Assembly: GCF_027409185.1 (NCBI RefSeq)
Contig: NC_084464.1
Coordinates: 44,305,095-44,369,094, forward strand
Source of the DNA: Cynocephalus volans
Lineage: Eukaryota > Chordata > Mammalia > Dermoptera > Cynocephalidae
Reading direction: 5' to 3'
DNA: 64,000 nucleotides
In this document: one piece after another, positions 10,374-23,560 of the stretch
Layout: the number at the start of each line of letters is the position of its first letter
How positions within the stretch are numbered: position 1 is the stretch's first letter
Notes under the pieces: generated by a model
Database searches by the model: none
What the model saw: only the letters and a program-made list of their open reading frames with translations
What the model was told of the DNA's origin: nothing
Translations under genes and position numbers: made by a program

Positions 10374-11667
10374 AGGCTACTTCAAAAAGACTAGGTGAAT
10401 CCACCTAAAGATGTAATAACATACTTCCAGTCAGGGCTGATTAGGCACATGTCTACTTAGTCTTTTAGGTATTTGGCTATGTGAGAAAATTCTTACGCCA
10501 AATCAACCTTCAGAGACTTGCTCCTCATGTACCACTAAAGTGAACAGAAAATAGTCAGTCTGGCCTGTTATGCCAGTCAATTCTTTGACTAATGTAATAA
10601 CCCTTAGGAGAGGAAGGAATTACTAGGTACTGTACTCAGATTAAGCATCTGGAGAGTAGTACTCCCTTTGGACTTTAAAATGCTCTGGCTATAGAGCAGT
10701 TAGAAGATGGCCCACCCCATTTATGGAAAAGAGGAAGTCATTATTTCTCAGAGTTGAGACAGATCATGGAGTGAACAATACTATGGGAAAGGAGATAATG
10801 GGCTAAGGAATTTTTCTAGTGCTGTGGCAGATGGTTATTTTCTTTGATCAAATCAAACCTTAGAAGCCAAAGGAGAAACCAGCACTACCACTTTAGAACT
10901 GAGTGGACTGAGGGCTGTCTCCCCCAGGCTCTCAGAGGGATCAATGAGAGTGCAAGGAAGGATATTGGATTTGAAGAGGAAGCAGGGGAGGCAGGTAAAG
11001 CAGTTGTGCCAGAGCTCCTCCGAGAAGATGCCTGAGCCAGCAGAGTGATGGAAGCCTCAGAGAAGGCATCAGTCCATACCCAAGGCTGCCATTTTTCAGA
11101 TACTGTCTTCAGTTGGCTCCATGTCATCTGGATTTCCTTGTCAGAGGGAGATTAAGATAAAATGAACAACTCAAGCTCAGTGTTTCTGAGCAGTATGAAC
11201 TTGGGTGTCAGGGAGGCCCTTGTAGACAAGGGGTTGCTGAGGAATTGTGTGGCTCAGGTTGATCAGACCTAAGCAAACTGTGGGAGTGTGGCTTATGAAG
11301 GTTCTGGAATCTGTGTCATAACAAAGACTTAGAACTTCAGAGAGGCAAGAGGAAAGTAAGAGGAGGACCAAGAAGCTGGGAACGAATTTTTTGGAGGACC
11401 TTGTGCTTATATAGGATAGTGGAAGGGAACTCACTCTATCTGGGCTTTAGAATAATTTCTAGTTTTCCGGAGATTTTGAGGCTAGAGATTATGTCTCATT
11501 CATCTTTATAACTCTTGAGATAGGGAACCATCCACAGAATAGGCCTTGGATAAATAGTTGATGTTTAAAAAGAGGGGCCCCTGGAACAAATGAAGGTGAA
11601 CTAAAGAAGCCAAGTTGCTGGACTTAGCAAGGAGAAGTCAGGGGGTCTGTGGTGCCAGGGGAGAGAT

Positions 11668-11870
11668 AAACACCTTTTATTGAGTGTCTATTAACTACAA
11701 GGCTCTGTAGTAGGTACTTTACAAGCACAAACTCATTTAATCAATCCCCAATAACCCTCAGAATTAAATCCTTCAAGATGGAGAGATTGTTGTCACCAAG
11801 CAACAAATGGCAGAGTTCCTGACTCCAAAGCCCACATTATATTCACAAAGCCACATTTTGTTTTGATCTT
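11668..11870 (-). mobile_element. MIR SINE, reverse orientation
   Basis: The order TTTTATTGAGTGTCTATT, TAGGTACTTTACAAGCA, CTCATTTAATC, GGCAGAGTTCCTGACTCCAAAGCCCACA matches the reverse complement of the ancient tRNA-derived MIR element. Confidence 0.75.
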
Positions 11871-12500
11871 CGAGGCCTGCTGTCCATGGTGGTGTTTCCT
11901 AGGGTAAGCGGTCAGCCTCTGGAAGAGGAGAGAGGTGTCCTCTAGTTTCAGCATGCTCTACCTGCCAGGTCTGGGGGCAGTTCTGGATTACTTTGTTTGT
12001 TTGTTTTTTTAAAGTCAACCTTGATGGTTAAAATCCTCATTTGGTCTATTTTTATGGTCTAGGTTGATGAGGGAGGAATCATTTAAATTTTACATGTATA
12101 AATTTAAATTACTAGGATTTCAATAATCACTCCATGTTTTAATTCTGTTGAGATGTATCTATTGACACAGATTCATTCTTAAGTCAGATTACAAAGTTAT
12201 TAGAGCTATTGCAAGTCCAATAGCCAATTACAATGATTAATTATCTAATTTTGACTATGTTAATTGCATACCATAATAGAATTATTAGAATTTAGATGCC
12301 TAACATCTTATGAAATAGATTAGTACCTCAGCCTGGTTTCTGAATTGCAGCTCTCTTACTATAAACTAAATGTAAATTAGTTGAAAAATTCTAATGGAAG
12401 AAACATGATAATTCTATCATATTACCAACATAACCACTACTACCATCATCATAAAACCGAAACCCAAATCCAAACTAAACCAACAGAACAAAATACTCCC

Positions 12501-12949
12501 TGTGATGGTTAATTTTATGTTAACTTGGCTAGGCTATGGTGCCCAGTTGTTTGGTTAAACACTATCTAGGTATTGCTGTAAAGGCATTTTTTAGATGTGA
12601 TAAACATTTATAATTAGACTTTAAATTTGATTTAAGTAAAGCAAATTACCCTCCATAAAGTGGATGGACCTCATTCAATCAGTTGAAGGCCTTGAAAGCA
12701 AAGGCTGAGGTTTCTGCCTCAAGACTGCACTGAAGAAACCCTACGTGAGTTTCCATCCTGCCTGGCTTGCTTGTGGATTTCATACTTAAGACTATAATAT
12801 CAGCTATTACCTGAATTTACCAGCTGCTGGTCCATCCTACAGATCTCAGACTTGCCAGGCTCCACAATCATGTGAGCCAATTATTTAAAATAAATCTCTG
12901 TATATACATTCTATTAGTTCTGTTTCTCTGGTGAACCCTGACTAACACA
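12501..12949 (+). mobile_element. ERVL-type LTR (MLT2-like)
   Basis: It starts TGTGATGGTTAATTTTATGT and ends CTGGTGAACCCTGACTAACACA, the characteristic ends of the mammalian MLT2/ERVL LTR group. It contains an AATAAA signal near 12,889. It is old and has no clear target duplication. Confidence 0.7.
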
Positions 12950-13710
12950 TCCTTTTGCTAAATATCTAATCATTGGCAATACAACACAGTGTGTGTGTAC
13001 TAAAAAACTACCTGTGGGCCCTCTGTATTGCCCAGAGGGAAATTTGATCTATTTTAGAAAACTGACCACATACAATAAGAATTCTAGCTACTAAAAAGGA
13101 GAAAGAAATAATGTGTAAAGAGTTCATATATGTAACTTTCAATGGATTTGACTTGATGGAGGTTAAAGATTAAGAAAGGTAGAGTAATGAATTGCAAGCA
13201 TCTCCTTGGTCCATACACCAAGTTTGCCTAGGACTGATAAGCAATACAGATTAAAGTCGTACTTGACTTTTAATACAGACATTTGGATAAGATGAGAAAA
13301 TTTAACTATAATATTGCTAACCAGTATCTAATTATGTATGATTGATTGCTAGGGGTGTACCTATGATTTAAATATCCTTGATAAACAGCAATATTAGAAA
13401 CTCATTGGGCAAAGAAAAGAGCTTGACTTTTGGTTTAAATGAAGAAAAGTTCTCTACCCCATTGCGATGGGCTAGGAAAGCTTATGTTTGTGGTCATGCA
13501 TTTGTGGGCTAGGAAAGCTTATATTTGTGTTTGCTCAAATCCTTGAGACTGTTGTCTCTTGATATTAGAGATTTCTGCACTGTAAACATATGGATGAAAT
13601 GACTTTGGCCCAGAACATTTGCAGTGTTTTAAAACACAGTGTATTAGAAAATTTGAGGTATAGATAAGCCAATAACAGATAAAGGGATGGTTGTCATTGA
13701 AAATAGTTTG

Positions 13711-15580
13711 TGGACTTCAGCAAGATGATGGAATAGGGGATCCCAGACCCAAAGAACAATAATTGAACAGCTGTCCATGAATGAAAACAGCTCTAGGAGA
13801 CCTTAGGAGTTCACCTAAGAAGGTGCAGTAAAACAGTGGAGCACAAATCCCTAGAATAACTACATTAAAAGGATAGGAATAATGGTTTCATTTCGCCTGC
13901 ATAATCCCACCCCCCAGGCTGGCATTGTTCAGCACTAAGAGGGAACTCCCCAGCTTGTGAGTTCCCCTCACAAGGAAAAGGAGAACAGAGTGAACAACAA
14001 GCTTCCCCAGCCTTTCAAGGAACTGCTTGAATGACCTGCTTTAGTTTCACCCCACCCAGATCACTGGGGAAACCGGTATAGCTGAGACATCTGGAGATGA
14101 CTGGGAATAAATAAGAAGGGCAGGGCTATCAGTATAAGCTGTGCAGAAGAAGCCACCATGGTTCCCAGTGGCGTGATCTGCACAGGACACCAGCAGCTGA
14201 GGACCTCAAAACCCTGTGGCTGCCATAATCCTCCCTTCTGTCCCCCCAGTCCCACCCCATTGCTTTTTCTACCAAGGATCCTGCAGTGTTTGCCATAGTG
14301 GACCCCACAGCTCTGTTCCTCAGAGCACCCCAGCAGCTTTCACTTGTGACAAAACCAACATCCAGTACAGCCACAGTGGACCCCTTGCAGCTTTTGCCAC
14401 CAGCAGTTTTTAGTCTTTTCAGTCTCTAGCTGCATGAACTGATATGCCTCTCTCCCTCTTGGAGCTGCTCCTACTACTGCTGCCCAGGGACTCAGGGCAC
14501 TGTGTGCATGTTCACGAATGGACTGGGCTTCTGCTGCAGGCCCTGGCTCCCACTGCTGCATGTTTGCACATGGCTGACACTGCAGCTATGTGCATGCATG
14601 CAGCCACCCTGACCTCTGTTACTGGCACCCACCACCATACACATGCCTGTAGCTGGCCCCTGCAGCTGGACATGTGAATGCTGTAAGCCCCAGCCTCCTC
14701 AGCTGTGTGTGCACAAGGAGCTGGCCCCTAATTCTGTTGCTGGCCCCCACCAACATGCTTGCTTTCAAATCTGGCCCCTACAGCTGCACATGTTCACACT
14801 GCAATTCTTGACCTCTATAGCCATGTGCATACACTCTGCCAGCTTCCACTACCACACTTACACCAGCAGTTGGCCCTGGCCCTTGCCCCTGGACATTGCC
14901 AGCATGCACATGCCTGCAGCCAGGCCCTGCAGCCAGGCCCTGCTGCCACACATGTACCTGCAGCCAGCCCCTGTAGCTGAATGCATGCACACCACAGGTC
15001 CCAGCCCCCTCAGCTACCTGGATTGGTTCCCTGTCACTGGCCAGAGGCTCCCCTGAGGATCCCAACAGCCCTTTGAGCCACCACAGACTTCCTGCAGCTA
15101 TTGCCTCCAAGGACCAGGCAGTTGCCAATATTATGAACACCAGTAGCCTAAGTCAACAAGACACCATACCCACCCCCACCCCCCGACCTGAAGCATTGCA
15201 TGTTCTCACACTTGGCACCTCATACCACTAGACCTGGTGCCACAACATGCTCAGTATGCCTCCCTCGACCTCCCCTCCCCAAGTGAAGTTCTTTCTTTAC
15301 TAATGCCAGTCCATAATGTTTGGAAAAAATATGACTGCTTCTTCAAATGTGCAGTTACTTACAACAGCCTACAGTGATCCCAAAGAATCAGAGAAACATG
15401 ATTTCACCAAAGGAACACAATGAACTTCCAGAAACTGGCTCCAAAGAAATGAAGATTTCCTAAAAAGAAATCTACAAATTGCCTGATAAAGAATTCAAAA
15501 TAATTGTTTTAATGATGCTCAATAGGACACAGATAGAAAACTCAATGATACCAGAAAAAAAAAAAAATTAATAGGTGAAA
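13711..15580 (+). mobile_element. Old L1 5' region, plus strand, with GC-rich repeated UTR
   Basis: The element begins with CAGCAAGATGATGGAATAGGG, a degenerate L1 start. It continues with a GC-rich UTR (14,200-15,060) that has a loose tandem structure built on GCAGC, GGCCCTG and CACATGC units. It then reads the L1M-type ORF1 leader (CAAAGAATCAGAGAAACATG, GAATTCAAAATAATTGTTTT) and stops at about 15,580. The open frames within it on both strands have repetitive composition and no recognisable domain. Confidence 0.7.
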
Positions 15581-16899
15581 TACTATCATGTGGTAGTTTA
15601 AATTTGCATTTATTTTATTATCAGTGAGTTTCATAAGGCTTTCCTCTTCTGTGAACTTTGTTTATATTCTTTTCCTTTTTTAAATTGGGAAACAATTATT
15701 GATTTGTATGAACTTCTTATATATTATGGACGTTAGTTCTTGATGTGTAAAATGAGATGTGAAAATTACTTTTAAAAATGTATTTGGAATCCTTCTGCAT
15801 CTCTCTGTTTTTTTTCTCCCTCTTGCAACAAAGTCAACAATTTTTCTTTCCTAGATTACTTCAATAGCCTTCTAACTTCTCTCCTGTCTCTGTTAAGAAT
15901 AGTTATACTAGACGCTGAGGAGCAGTTGCATTGATTTAGTTTTGTGAATTGGTAGCAAAGGTGATTCAGTAAATGGATGAAATAGTGAATTTTAGAGGTG
16001 TTAAGCATTGACAAAAGTTTCATTGACAAAAGTTAGTAGGGAAGGAAGTGAAACTAAGTGGGAACTCATGGACTGGGGGAACATGGAGTGCCAATAGCTT
16101 GGAGGACTCTCTATAATTGTTATTAAAAGCATGGTTATTGGGGTAGAGGACCACAAAATGTGGAAATATAGCTCATTGTGTTCCAATTGTGACCTATTTT
16201 AGGATGTGATCATGAAAGCAGTTTGCTAAAGTGACTGGAAACAAACATTGTGGAATTAAAGGAATGAAGGAATCATGAGGATTGAATGTTGTGTGGACCA
16301 TCAATAGTTAACAGGACCAAGAATGGGAACTCTAGATGAGTTAGACCAAAAAGGAGGAGTAGTTAAAAGCATGTGTCTAAGTAAAATAGGAGCAGTCCTA
16401 AAGGTTCAAAGGGATCACAGTTCCTCTCTCTGTCTGGGAGTATTATGGGAATACAGTTACACTTCTCTTGGGAGGTTTGAAAGGGAAGGGTTTTTTGCAG
16501 GGGAAATCTAGGCATCATTCAGTGTGAGGAAGCAGAGAAAGACTCATAGCTTGTATTCTCAATCAGGGTAATAGTGTCCTTAAAAGGGGAAAAATTGGTT
16601 GTTGGAGGGTGAAAAAAATCCTACTCTTTGACATATAAAGCACAGATATAAATATAATATGTGCATGTATACAGTATATTTGTGATATTAAAATTTCATG
16701 GGTGTGAGTGATTAGGAAAAAGCTGTCTAAAAAGGCTCTTTAGGGGGCAGGTGATGAAAAAAAGATTGAGAAACACTGCTTTATACAGAAAGGCTGGTGG
16801 TATATGTAAATCGACTAAGGTTTTAATAGAGTAAAATGAAAAGAGGTAGAAGAGAAATTGGCAAGAAGGTGATGATTCAGAGGATGAGATTGTATTTGA
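15581..16899. other. Non-coding stretch between L1 pieces
   Basis: No exon, RNA gene or young repeat is recognised. Part may be older L1 sequence. The ORFs at 16,001-16,186 and 16,323-16,511 show no domain. Confidence 0.4.
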
Positions 16900-18078
16900 A
16901 TGAAAATAAGATTGAGACAAAAAAGGTCATTATATAATGATAAAGGGATCAATCCAGCAAGAGCATACAACAATCATAAATATATATGCACTCAACATTG
17001 GAGAACCCAGATATATAAAACAAACACTATTAGACCTAAAGAGAGAGATAGACCCCAGTACAATAACAGTTGGGGATCTCAATAGCCCTATCTCAACATT
17101 GGACATATCATCTTGGTAAAAAATCAGCAGAGAAACACAGGAGTTAAACTACTCTTTAGTCCAATTGGACTTGGCAGACAGGTACAGAACAATTCATCCA
17201 ACAAATACAGAATATATATTTTTCTCATCAGCACATGCAACATTCTCCAGGATAGACCACATGTTAGGTCATAAATCAAGTCTAAACAAATTCAAAAAAA
17301 TTGAAATCATTTTAGGTATCTTTTAAACCACAATGGGATAAAGGTAGAACTCAATGAACCTCTGGAAACTATACAAATACATGGAAATTAAACAACAACA
17401 TAACATGCTCCTGAATGACCTATTAGTCAAAGAAGAAATTAAGCAGGAAATTTTTAAAAAACTAAATGAAAATAAAGATATATCATACCAAAACCTATGG
17501 GATACTGCAAAAGCAGTACTAAGAGGAAGATTTCTTGCAATAAATCCTTATGTAAAAAGAATAGACTTCAAATAAATGACCTAAGGTTACACATCAAAGA
17601 ACCAGAGAAACAAGAACAATCCAATCCAAAAATGAATAGATGGAAAGAAATGATAAAGATTGAGCATAACTAAATGAGATAGAGACAGAAACCCAACCAA
17701 ACCCCCCAAAGATTGACAAAACAAAAACTTGGTCTTTTGAGAAGATAAACAAAATAGCCAACCATTAACTAGACTAACTATAGAAAGAAAAGACTGAAAT
17801 AACAAAAAACAGAAATGAAAAAAAAGACATTACAACCAATACCACAGAAATACAAAAATTATTAAAGGCTGTTATGAACAACTATATGACAATGAGTTTA
17901 AAAATCTGGAGGAAATAGATACATTTCTGGACACATACAAACTATCGAGATTGAACCAAGAAGAAACAGAAAACCTAAACAGACTAATAACAGGCAAAGA
18001 TATTGAATAACTAATTGGCAATCTCCCAACAATGAAAAGCCCAGGACTAGATGGCTGCCCTGCTGAATTCTACCAAAC
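16900..18078 (+). mobile_element. Old L1 ORF2 fragment (endonuclease to start of reverse transcriptase), plus strand
   Basis: Translated pieces such as NIYALNIGEPRYIKQTLLDL and SPGLDGCPAEFYQT place this as antisense to the neighbouring young L1 and covering ORF2 from the endonuclease domain to the start of the reverse transcriptase. Stops and indels break the frame. It ends abruptly at 18,078, where the poly(T) of the young L1 begins. Its continuation is not found on the other side of that element. Confidence 0.85.
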
Positions 18079-18311
18079 TTTTTTTTTTTTTTTTTTAATT
18101 TTATTTTGTCGATATACATTGTGTCTGATTATTGCTCCCCATCACCTAAACCTCCCTCCCTTCTCCCTCCCCCCCTCCCCCCCAACAATGTCCTTTCTGT
18201 TTGCTTGTTGTATCAACTTCAAATAATTGTGGTTGTTATATCTTCTTCCCCCCCCCCCCCGGTTTGTGTGTGTGTGTGTGTATGTGTGTGTGTGAATTTA
18301 TATATTAATTT

Positions 18312-21300
18312 TTAGCTCCCTCCAATAAGTGAGAACATGTGGTATTTCTCTTTCTGTGCCTGACTTGTTTCACTTAATATAATTCTCTCAAGGTCCATCC
18401 ATGTTGTTGCAAATGGCAGTATTTCATTCGTTTTTATAGCTGAGTAGTATTCCATTGTGTAGATGTACCACATTTTCCATATCCACTCATCCGATGATGG
18501 GCATTTGGGCTGGTTCCAACTCTTGGCTATTGTAAAGAGTGCTGCGATGAACATTGGGGAACAGGTATACCTTCGACTTGATGATTTCCATTCCTCTGGG
18601 TATATTCCCAACAGTGGGATGGCTGGGTCGTATGGTAGATCTATTTGCAATTGTTTAAGGAACCTCCATACCATTTTCCATAGAGGCTGCACCATTTTGC
18701 AGTCCCACCAACAATGTATGAGAGTTCCTTTTTCTCCGCAGCCTCGCCAGCATTTATCGTTCATAGTCTTTTGGATTTTAGCCATCCTAACTGGGGTTAG
18801 ATGGTATCTCAATGTGGTTTTGATTTGCATTTCCCGGATGCTGAGTGATGTTGAGCATTTTTTCATATGTCTGTTGGCCATTTGGATATCTTCCTTAGAG
18901 AAATGCCTACTTAGCTCTTTTGCCCATTTTTTAATTGGGTTGCTTGTTTTCTTCTTGTAAAGTTGTTTGAGTTCCTTATATATTCTGGATATTAATCCTT
19001 TGTCAGATGTATATTTTGCAAATATTTTCTCCCACTCTGTTGGTTGTCTTTTAACTCTTTTAATTGTTTCTTTTGCTGTGCAGAAGCTTTTTAGTTTGAT
19101 ATAATCCCATTTGTTTATTTTTCCTTTAGTTGCCCGTGCTTTTGGGGTCGTATTCATGAAGTCTGTGCCCAGTCCTATTTCCTGAAGTGTTTCTCCTATG
19201 TTTTCTTTAAGAAGTTTTATTGTCTCAGGGTGTATATTTAAATCCTTAATCCATTTTGAGTTGATTTTAGTATACGGTGAGAGGTATGGATCTAGTTTCA
19301 TTCTCCTGCATATCGATATCCAGTTATCCCAGCACCACTTGCTGAAGAGGCAGTCCCTTCCCCAGTGAATAGGCTTGGTGCCTTTGTCAAAGATCAGATG
19401 GCAGTAAGTGTGTGGGTTGATTTCTGGATTCTCTATTCTATTCCATTGGTCAGTGTGTCTGTTTTTATGCCAGTACCATACTGTTTTGGTTATTATAGCT
19501 TTGTAGTATAGCTTAAAGTCAGGTAGTGTTATGCCTCCAGCTTTATTTTTTTTGCTGAGCATTGCTTTGGCTATTCGTGGTCTTTTATTGTTCCATATAA
19601 ATGTCTGAATAGTTTTTTCCATTTCTGAGAAAAATGTCTTTGGAATTTGGATGGGGATTGCATTGAATTTGTATATCACTTTGGGTAGTATGGACATTTT
19701 CACTATGTTGATTCTTCCAATCCAAGAGTATGGAATATCTTTCCATCTTCTTGTATCCTCTCTAATTTCTCTCAGCAGTGGTTTGTAGTTCTCATTATAG
19801 AGATTTTTCACCTCCTTGGTTAACTCAATTCCTAAGTATTTTATTTTTTTGGTGGCTATTGTAAATGGGCAGGCTTTCTTGATTTCTCCTTCTGCATGTT
19901 GACTATTGGAGAAAAGAAATGCTACTGATTTTTGTGTGTTGATTTTGTATCCTGCTACTGTGCTGAAATCATTTATCAATTCCAAGAGTTTTTTTGTAGA
20001 GGTTTTAGGCTGTTCGATATATAGGATCATGTCATCTGCAAACAGGGACAGTTTGACTTCATCTTTTCCAATCTGGATGCCCTTTATTTCCTTCTCTTCT
20101 CTGATTGCTCTGGCTAGTACTTCCAACACTATGTTGAATAGGAGTGGTGAGAGTGGGCATCCTTGTCTAGTGCCTGTTCTTAAAGGAAAAGCTTTCAGCT
20201 TTTCCCCATTCAGGATGATATTGGCAGTGGGTTTGTCATATATGGCTTTAATTATGTTGAGATACTTTCCCTCTATACCTAACTTATAGAGGGTCTTTGT
20301 CATGAATGAGTGCTGAACTTTATCAAATGCTTTTTCAGCATCTATAGAGATGATCATATGGTCCTTGTGTTTGAGTTTATTAATATGGTGTATCACATTT
20401 ATTGATTTGCGTATGTTGAACCAACCTTGCATCCCTGGGATGAATCCCACTTGGTCGTGATGAATAATTTTTCGTATGTGTTGCTGTATTCTGTTTGCTA
20501 GTATTTTAGTGATGATTTTTGCATCTATATTCATCAAGGATATCGGCCTGTAGTTTTCTTTTTTGGTTATATCTTTACCTGGTTTTGGTATCAGGATGAT
20601 GTTTGCTTCATAGAATGAGTTTGGGAGATTTGCGTCCGTTTCAATCTTTTGGAATAGTTTGTAAAGAATCGGTGTCAATTCCTCTTTGAATGTTTGGTAA
20701 AATTCTGCTGTGAATCCATCTGGTCCTGGGCTTTTCTTTGTTGGGAGCCTTCTGATAACAGCTTCAATCTCCTTTATTGTTATTGGTCTGTTCAAATTTT
20801 CTACGTCTTCACGGTTCAGTTTTGGGAGCTTGTGTGTGTCCAGAAATTTATCCATTTCCTCCAGATTTTCAAATTTGTTGGCGTATAGTTGTTTATAGTA
20901 GTCTCGAATGATTCCTTGTATTTCAGATGAATCAGTTGTAATATCGCCTTTTTCATTTCTAATTTTTGTTATTTGAGTCTTCTCTCTTCTTTTTTTTGTT
21001 AGCCATGCTAATGGTTTGTCAATTTTATTTATCTTTTCAAAAAACCAACTTTTTGTTTCGTTGATCTTTTGAATTGTTTTTTGGTTTTCAATTTCATTCA
21101 GTTCTGCTCTGATCTTAATGATTTCTTTCCGTCTGCTAACTTTCGGATTGGATTGTTCTTGTTTTTCTAGATCTTTAAGGCGAAGTGTTAGGTTGTTCAC
21201 TTGCCATCTTTCCATTCTTCTGAGGTGAGCATTTAATGCAATAAATTTTCCCCTCAATACTGCTTTTGCAGTATCCCACAGGTTTTGGTATGATGTATCA

Positions 21301-21521
21301 TTGTTTTCATTAGTTTCAATAAACTTTTTGATTTCCTGCTTGATTTCTTCTTGGACCCATGTGTCATTAAGTAGAATGCTGTTTAATTTCCATGTGTTTG
21401 TATAGTTTCCAGAATTTCGTTTGTTATTGATTTCTAATTTTAATCCATTGTGGTCTGAAAAAATACATGGGATAATTCCAATTTTTTTGAATTTGTTGAG
21501 ACTTGATTTGTGACCTAACAT
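18312..21521 (-). pseudogene. L1 ORF2 remainder: reverse transcriptase and C-terminal domain, 1,069 codons open
   Basis: An uninterrupted frame of 1,069 codons covers the end of the endonuclease domain, the whole reverse transcriptase and the cysteine-containing C-terminal domain. The catalytic FADD motif lies near residue 500 in the context [12 protein letters not shown]. Other conserved text includes [25 protein letters not shown] and [15 protein letters not shown]-terminal zinc-knuckle-like [18 protein letters not shown] is present. Mammalian ORF2p is about 1,275 residues; the missing 200 residues are the endonuclease, whose fragments (NIYAPNVRAARFIKQALLDL and LNLRGLNSPIKRHRLADW) lie upstream in separated frames. 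The element is therefore probably unable to cut its own target, but its long frame shows that it is young. It lies antisense to the host plus strand. Confidence 0.85.
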
Positions 21522-22360
21522 GTGATCTATCCTGGAGAATGATCCATGTGCTGATGAGAAGAATGAATATTCTGAGGTTGTTGGATGGAATGATATCTGC
21601 CAAGTCCAGTTGGTCTAGAATGCTGTTTAGATCTTGTGTTTCTCTGCTATTCTTTGTCTAGATAATCTGTCCAATATTGATCGTGGGGTGTTCAGGTCCC
21701 CTGCTATTATGGTATTAGTGTCTATCTCATTCTTTAGGTCTAGTAGTGCTTGCTTTATAAATCTGGCTGCTCTGACATTGGGTGCATATATATTTATGAT
21801 TGTTATGTCTTCTTGATGGATGTGTCCTTTTATCATTATGCTGTGGCCCTCATTATCTCTTTTTATGGTTTTTAAAATCTATTTTGTCAGATATAAGAAT
21901 AGCTACTCCAGCTCATTTTTCATTTCTGTTTGCATCGTAAATCTTTTTCTAGCCTTTCACTCTTAGTCTATGTGAGTCTTCATGGGTGAGGTGGATCTTT
22001 TGAAGGCAGCATATAGTTGGGTCCTCTTTTTTGATCCAGTCAGCCAGTCTGTGTCTTTTGATTGGGGAATTTAATCCTCTTAAATTAAGAGTTGTTATTG
22101 AAAAGTGTTGATTTATTCCTAGCATTTTATTGATTTTTGTTTGCATGTCATAAGTGTCTTTTGTTCCTTTCTTTCTGATTTACTGTTTATCTTCTGTATT
22201 TGTTGGTTTCTTGGGTTGTAGATAAACTTTTTTTTTCTCTTCATTGTTTGCATTTTTATTTTACTAGTGGGTTTTGATTTTTCTTGAGTTTTTATGGTGG
22301 TGGTAGTTATTTTTCAGGTACCAAACCTAGTACTCCCTTGAGAATTTCTTGTAAGGGTGG

Positions 22361-23364
22361 TCATGTGGTAGTGAACTCCCACAGTTTTTGCTCATCTGAG
22401 AAATATACTATTTGCCCTTCATTTTGGAAGGATAGCCTTGTGGGGTAGAGTATTCTTGGCTGGCAATCTCTGTCTTTTAGTATTTTGAATATATCATCCC
22501 ATTCCTTTCTGGCTTTTAGGGTTTGTGATGAAAAGTCTGATGTTAGTCTGATTGGGGGTCCCTTATAGGTGATTTGATGCTTCTCTCTTGCAGCTGTTAA
22601 GATTCTCTCTTGTCTTTGAGTTTTGCCAATTTGACTATAACATGTCTTGGAGAAGACCTTTTTGGGTTGAGTACAGTTGGGGATCTTTGAGCTTCCTGAA
22701 TCTGAAGATCTGTGTCTTTTCCTATACCTTAGAAGTTTTCTGCCAGTACTTGTTGAATATGTTTTCAATACAATCTCCTTTTTCCTCCCATTCTGGAATA
22801 CCCATGACTTGGATATTTGAGCGTTTAAGGTTGTCTGATATCTCTCTTAGATTTTCTTCAATGTTTTTAATTCTTTTTTCTTTCTTTTTTGTCTGCCTGT
22901 CTTATTTCAAACAGCATATCTTCAAGGTCAGAAGTTCTCTCTTCTGCTTCTGCAAGCCTGCTGGTTAAACTCTCTGTTGTGTTTTTTATTTCATTGAATG
23001 AATTCTTCAGCTCATCAAGCTCTGCTACATTCTTTCTCAGGGCATTGATTTCCTTGTACATTTCTTCTTTCAGAGCCTATATACTTTTCCTTGTTTCATT
23101 GTGTTGTCTAGCTGAGTTTTCTTGTCTCTCATTTAGTTTCCTTAGAATTATCACTTGAAATTCCTTGTCCGACATTTCAAGGGCTTCTTGATCTATAGGA
23201 TCTAGAGCTTGAGGGTTATTAACCTTTGGTGGTGTACTTTCTTGATTTTTCATATTTCTGGTATCTTTCCTATGATGTCTAGTCATTGTGGAAAGGGATT
23301 TCATGGTCCACTGGCTTGACACTATTGTCTGGATAGGATGCTGCTGGGGCTGCCAATTTGGCAC
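22361..23364 (-). pseudogene. L1 ORF1 fragments
   Basis: Three separated minus-strand frames (23,077-23,364, 22,867-23,061 and 22,361-22,768) read as consecutive parts of L1 ORF1: an N-terminal tail, a leucine-heptad coiled coil with E-A-E-E-R-T-S-D-L-E, and the RNA-binding C-terminal part (TYKGPPIRLTSDFSSQTLKA). Frame breaks separate them, so no full ORF1 protein is encoded. ORF1p normally acts as a trimeric RNA chaperone for L1. Confidence 0.8.
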
Positions 23365-23560
23365 GGCTGCTCACTTTGTCAGTGTCTGCTCAGTTGCCCA
23401 CTGGTCCCTTGGGCGTGTGATTGCCTTGGGTCTTGGGACTCTCTGGGGAGGCACCTCTCTGGTCGGTGTGCACTCGGCTGGGCTGGGGATGGAGTCTAGC
23501 GGCGGCGAGGCCTACCTGCTCAGTCGCGTGCTGGTGCTGTGGGGTGTGTGGTCTCCACTC

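Larger units (their letters stand above)
9447..12500. other. Non-coding region right of the TSBP1 anchor exon
   Basis: It should hold the first exon and promoter of TSBP1, which I could not place with confidence. It contains a 29-bp-arm hairpin (9,870-9,932), a (GA)n microsatellite at about 10,298-10,371 and a reverse-oriented MIR at 11,668-11,870. The open frames at 10,844-11,127 on both strands have no recognisable domain. No butyrophilin-like immunoglobulin exon was seen here. Confidence 0.5.
18079..23560 (-). mobile_element. Near-full-length young L1, minus strand, 5' end lost
   Basis: Read on the minus strand the order is 5' UTR (23,365-23,560), ORF1 in pieces (about 22,361-23,364, with coiled-coil-like text RKNVAELDELKNSF), ORF2 endonuclease in pieces (about 21,522-22,146), a long intact ORF2 remainder (18,312-21,521), 3' UTR and poly(A) (poly(T) at 18,079-18,096). 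The 3' UTR carries C-rich tracts on the plus strand and a GT repeat. It inserted into the older plus-strand L1 at 18,078. The far boundary at about 23,560 is not matched by a target duplication and the older L1 does not resume there, so the 5' junction looks altered by a deletion. Confidence 0.9.

Noticed and set aside
10885-11127. Possible BTNL2 exon on the minus strand
   Set aside because: It has no immunoglobulin cysteines or Y-x-C motif and no fitting splice sites.
14061-15140. Several open frames on both strands rich in Cys, His, Ala and Pro
   Set aside because: They are translations of a repetitive GC-rich L1 5' UTR, not a gene.
18463-20289. Plus-strand frames of 165 and 127 codons, repeated at 24,348-24,845 and 25,701-26,174
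   Set aside because: Antisense shadows of L1 ORF2; the duplication reflects the two L1 copies.
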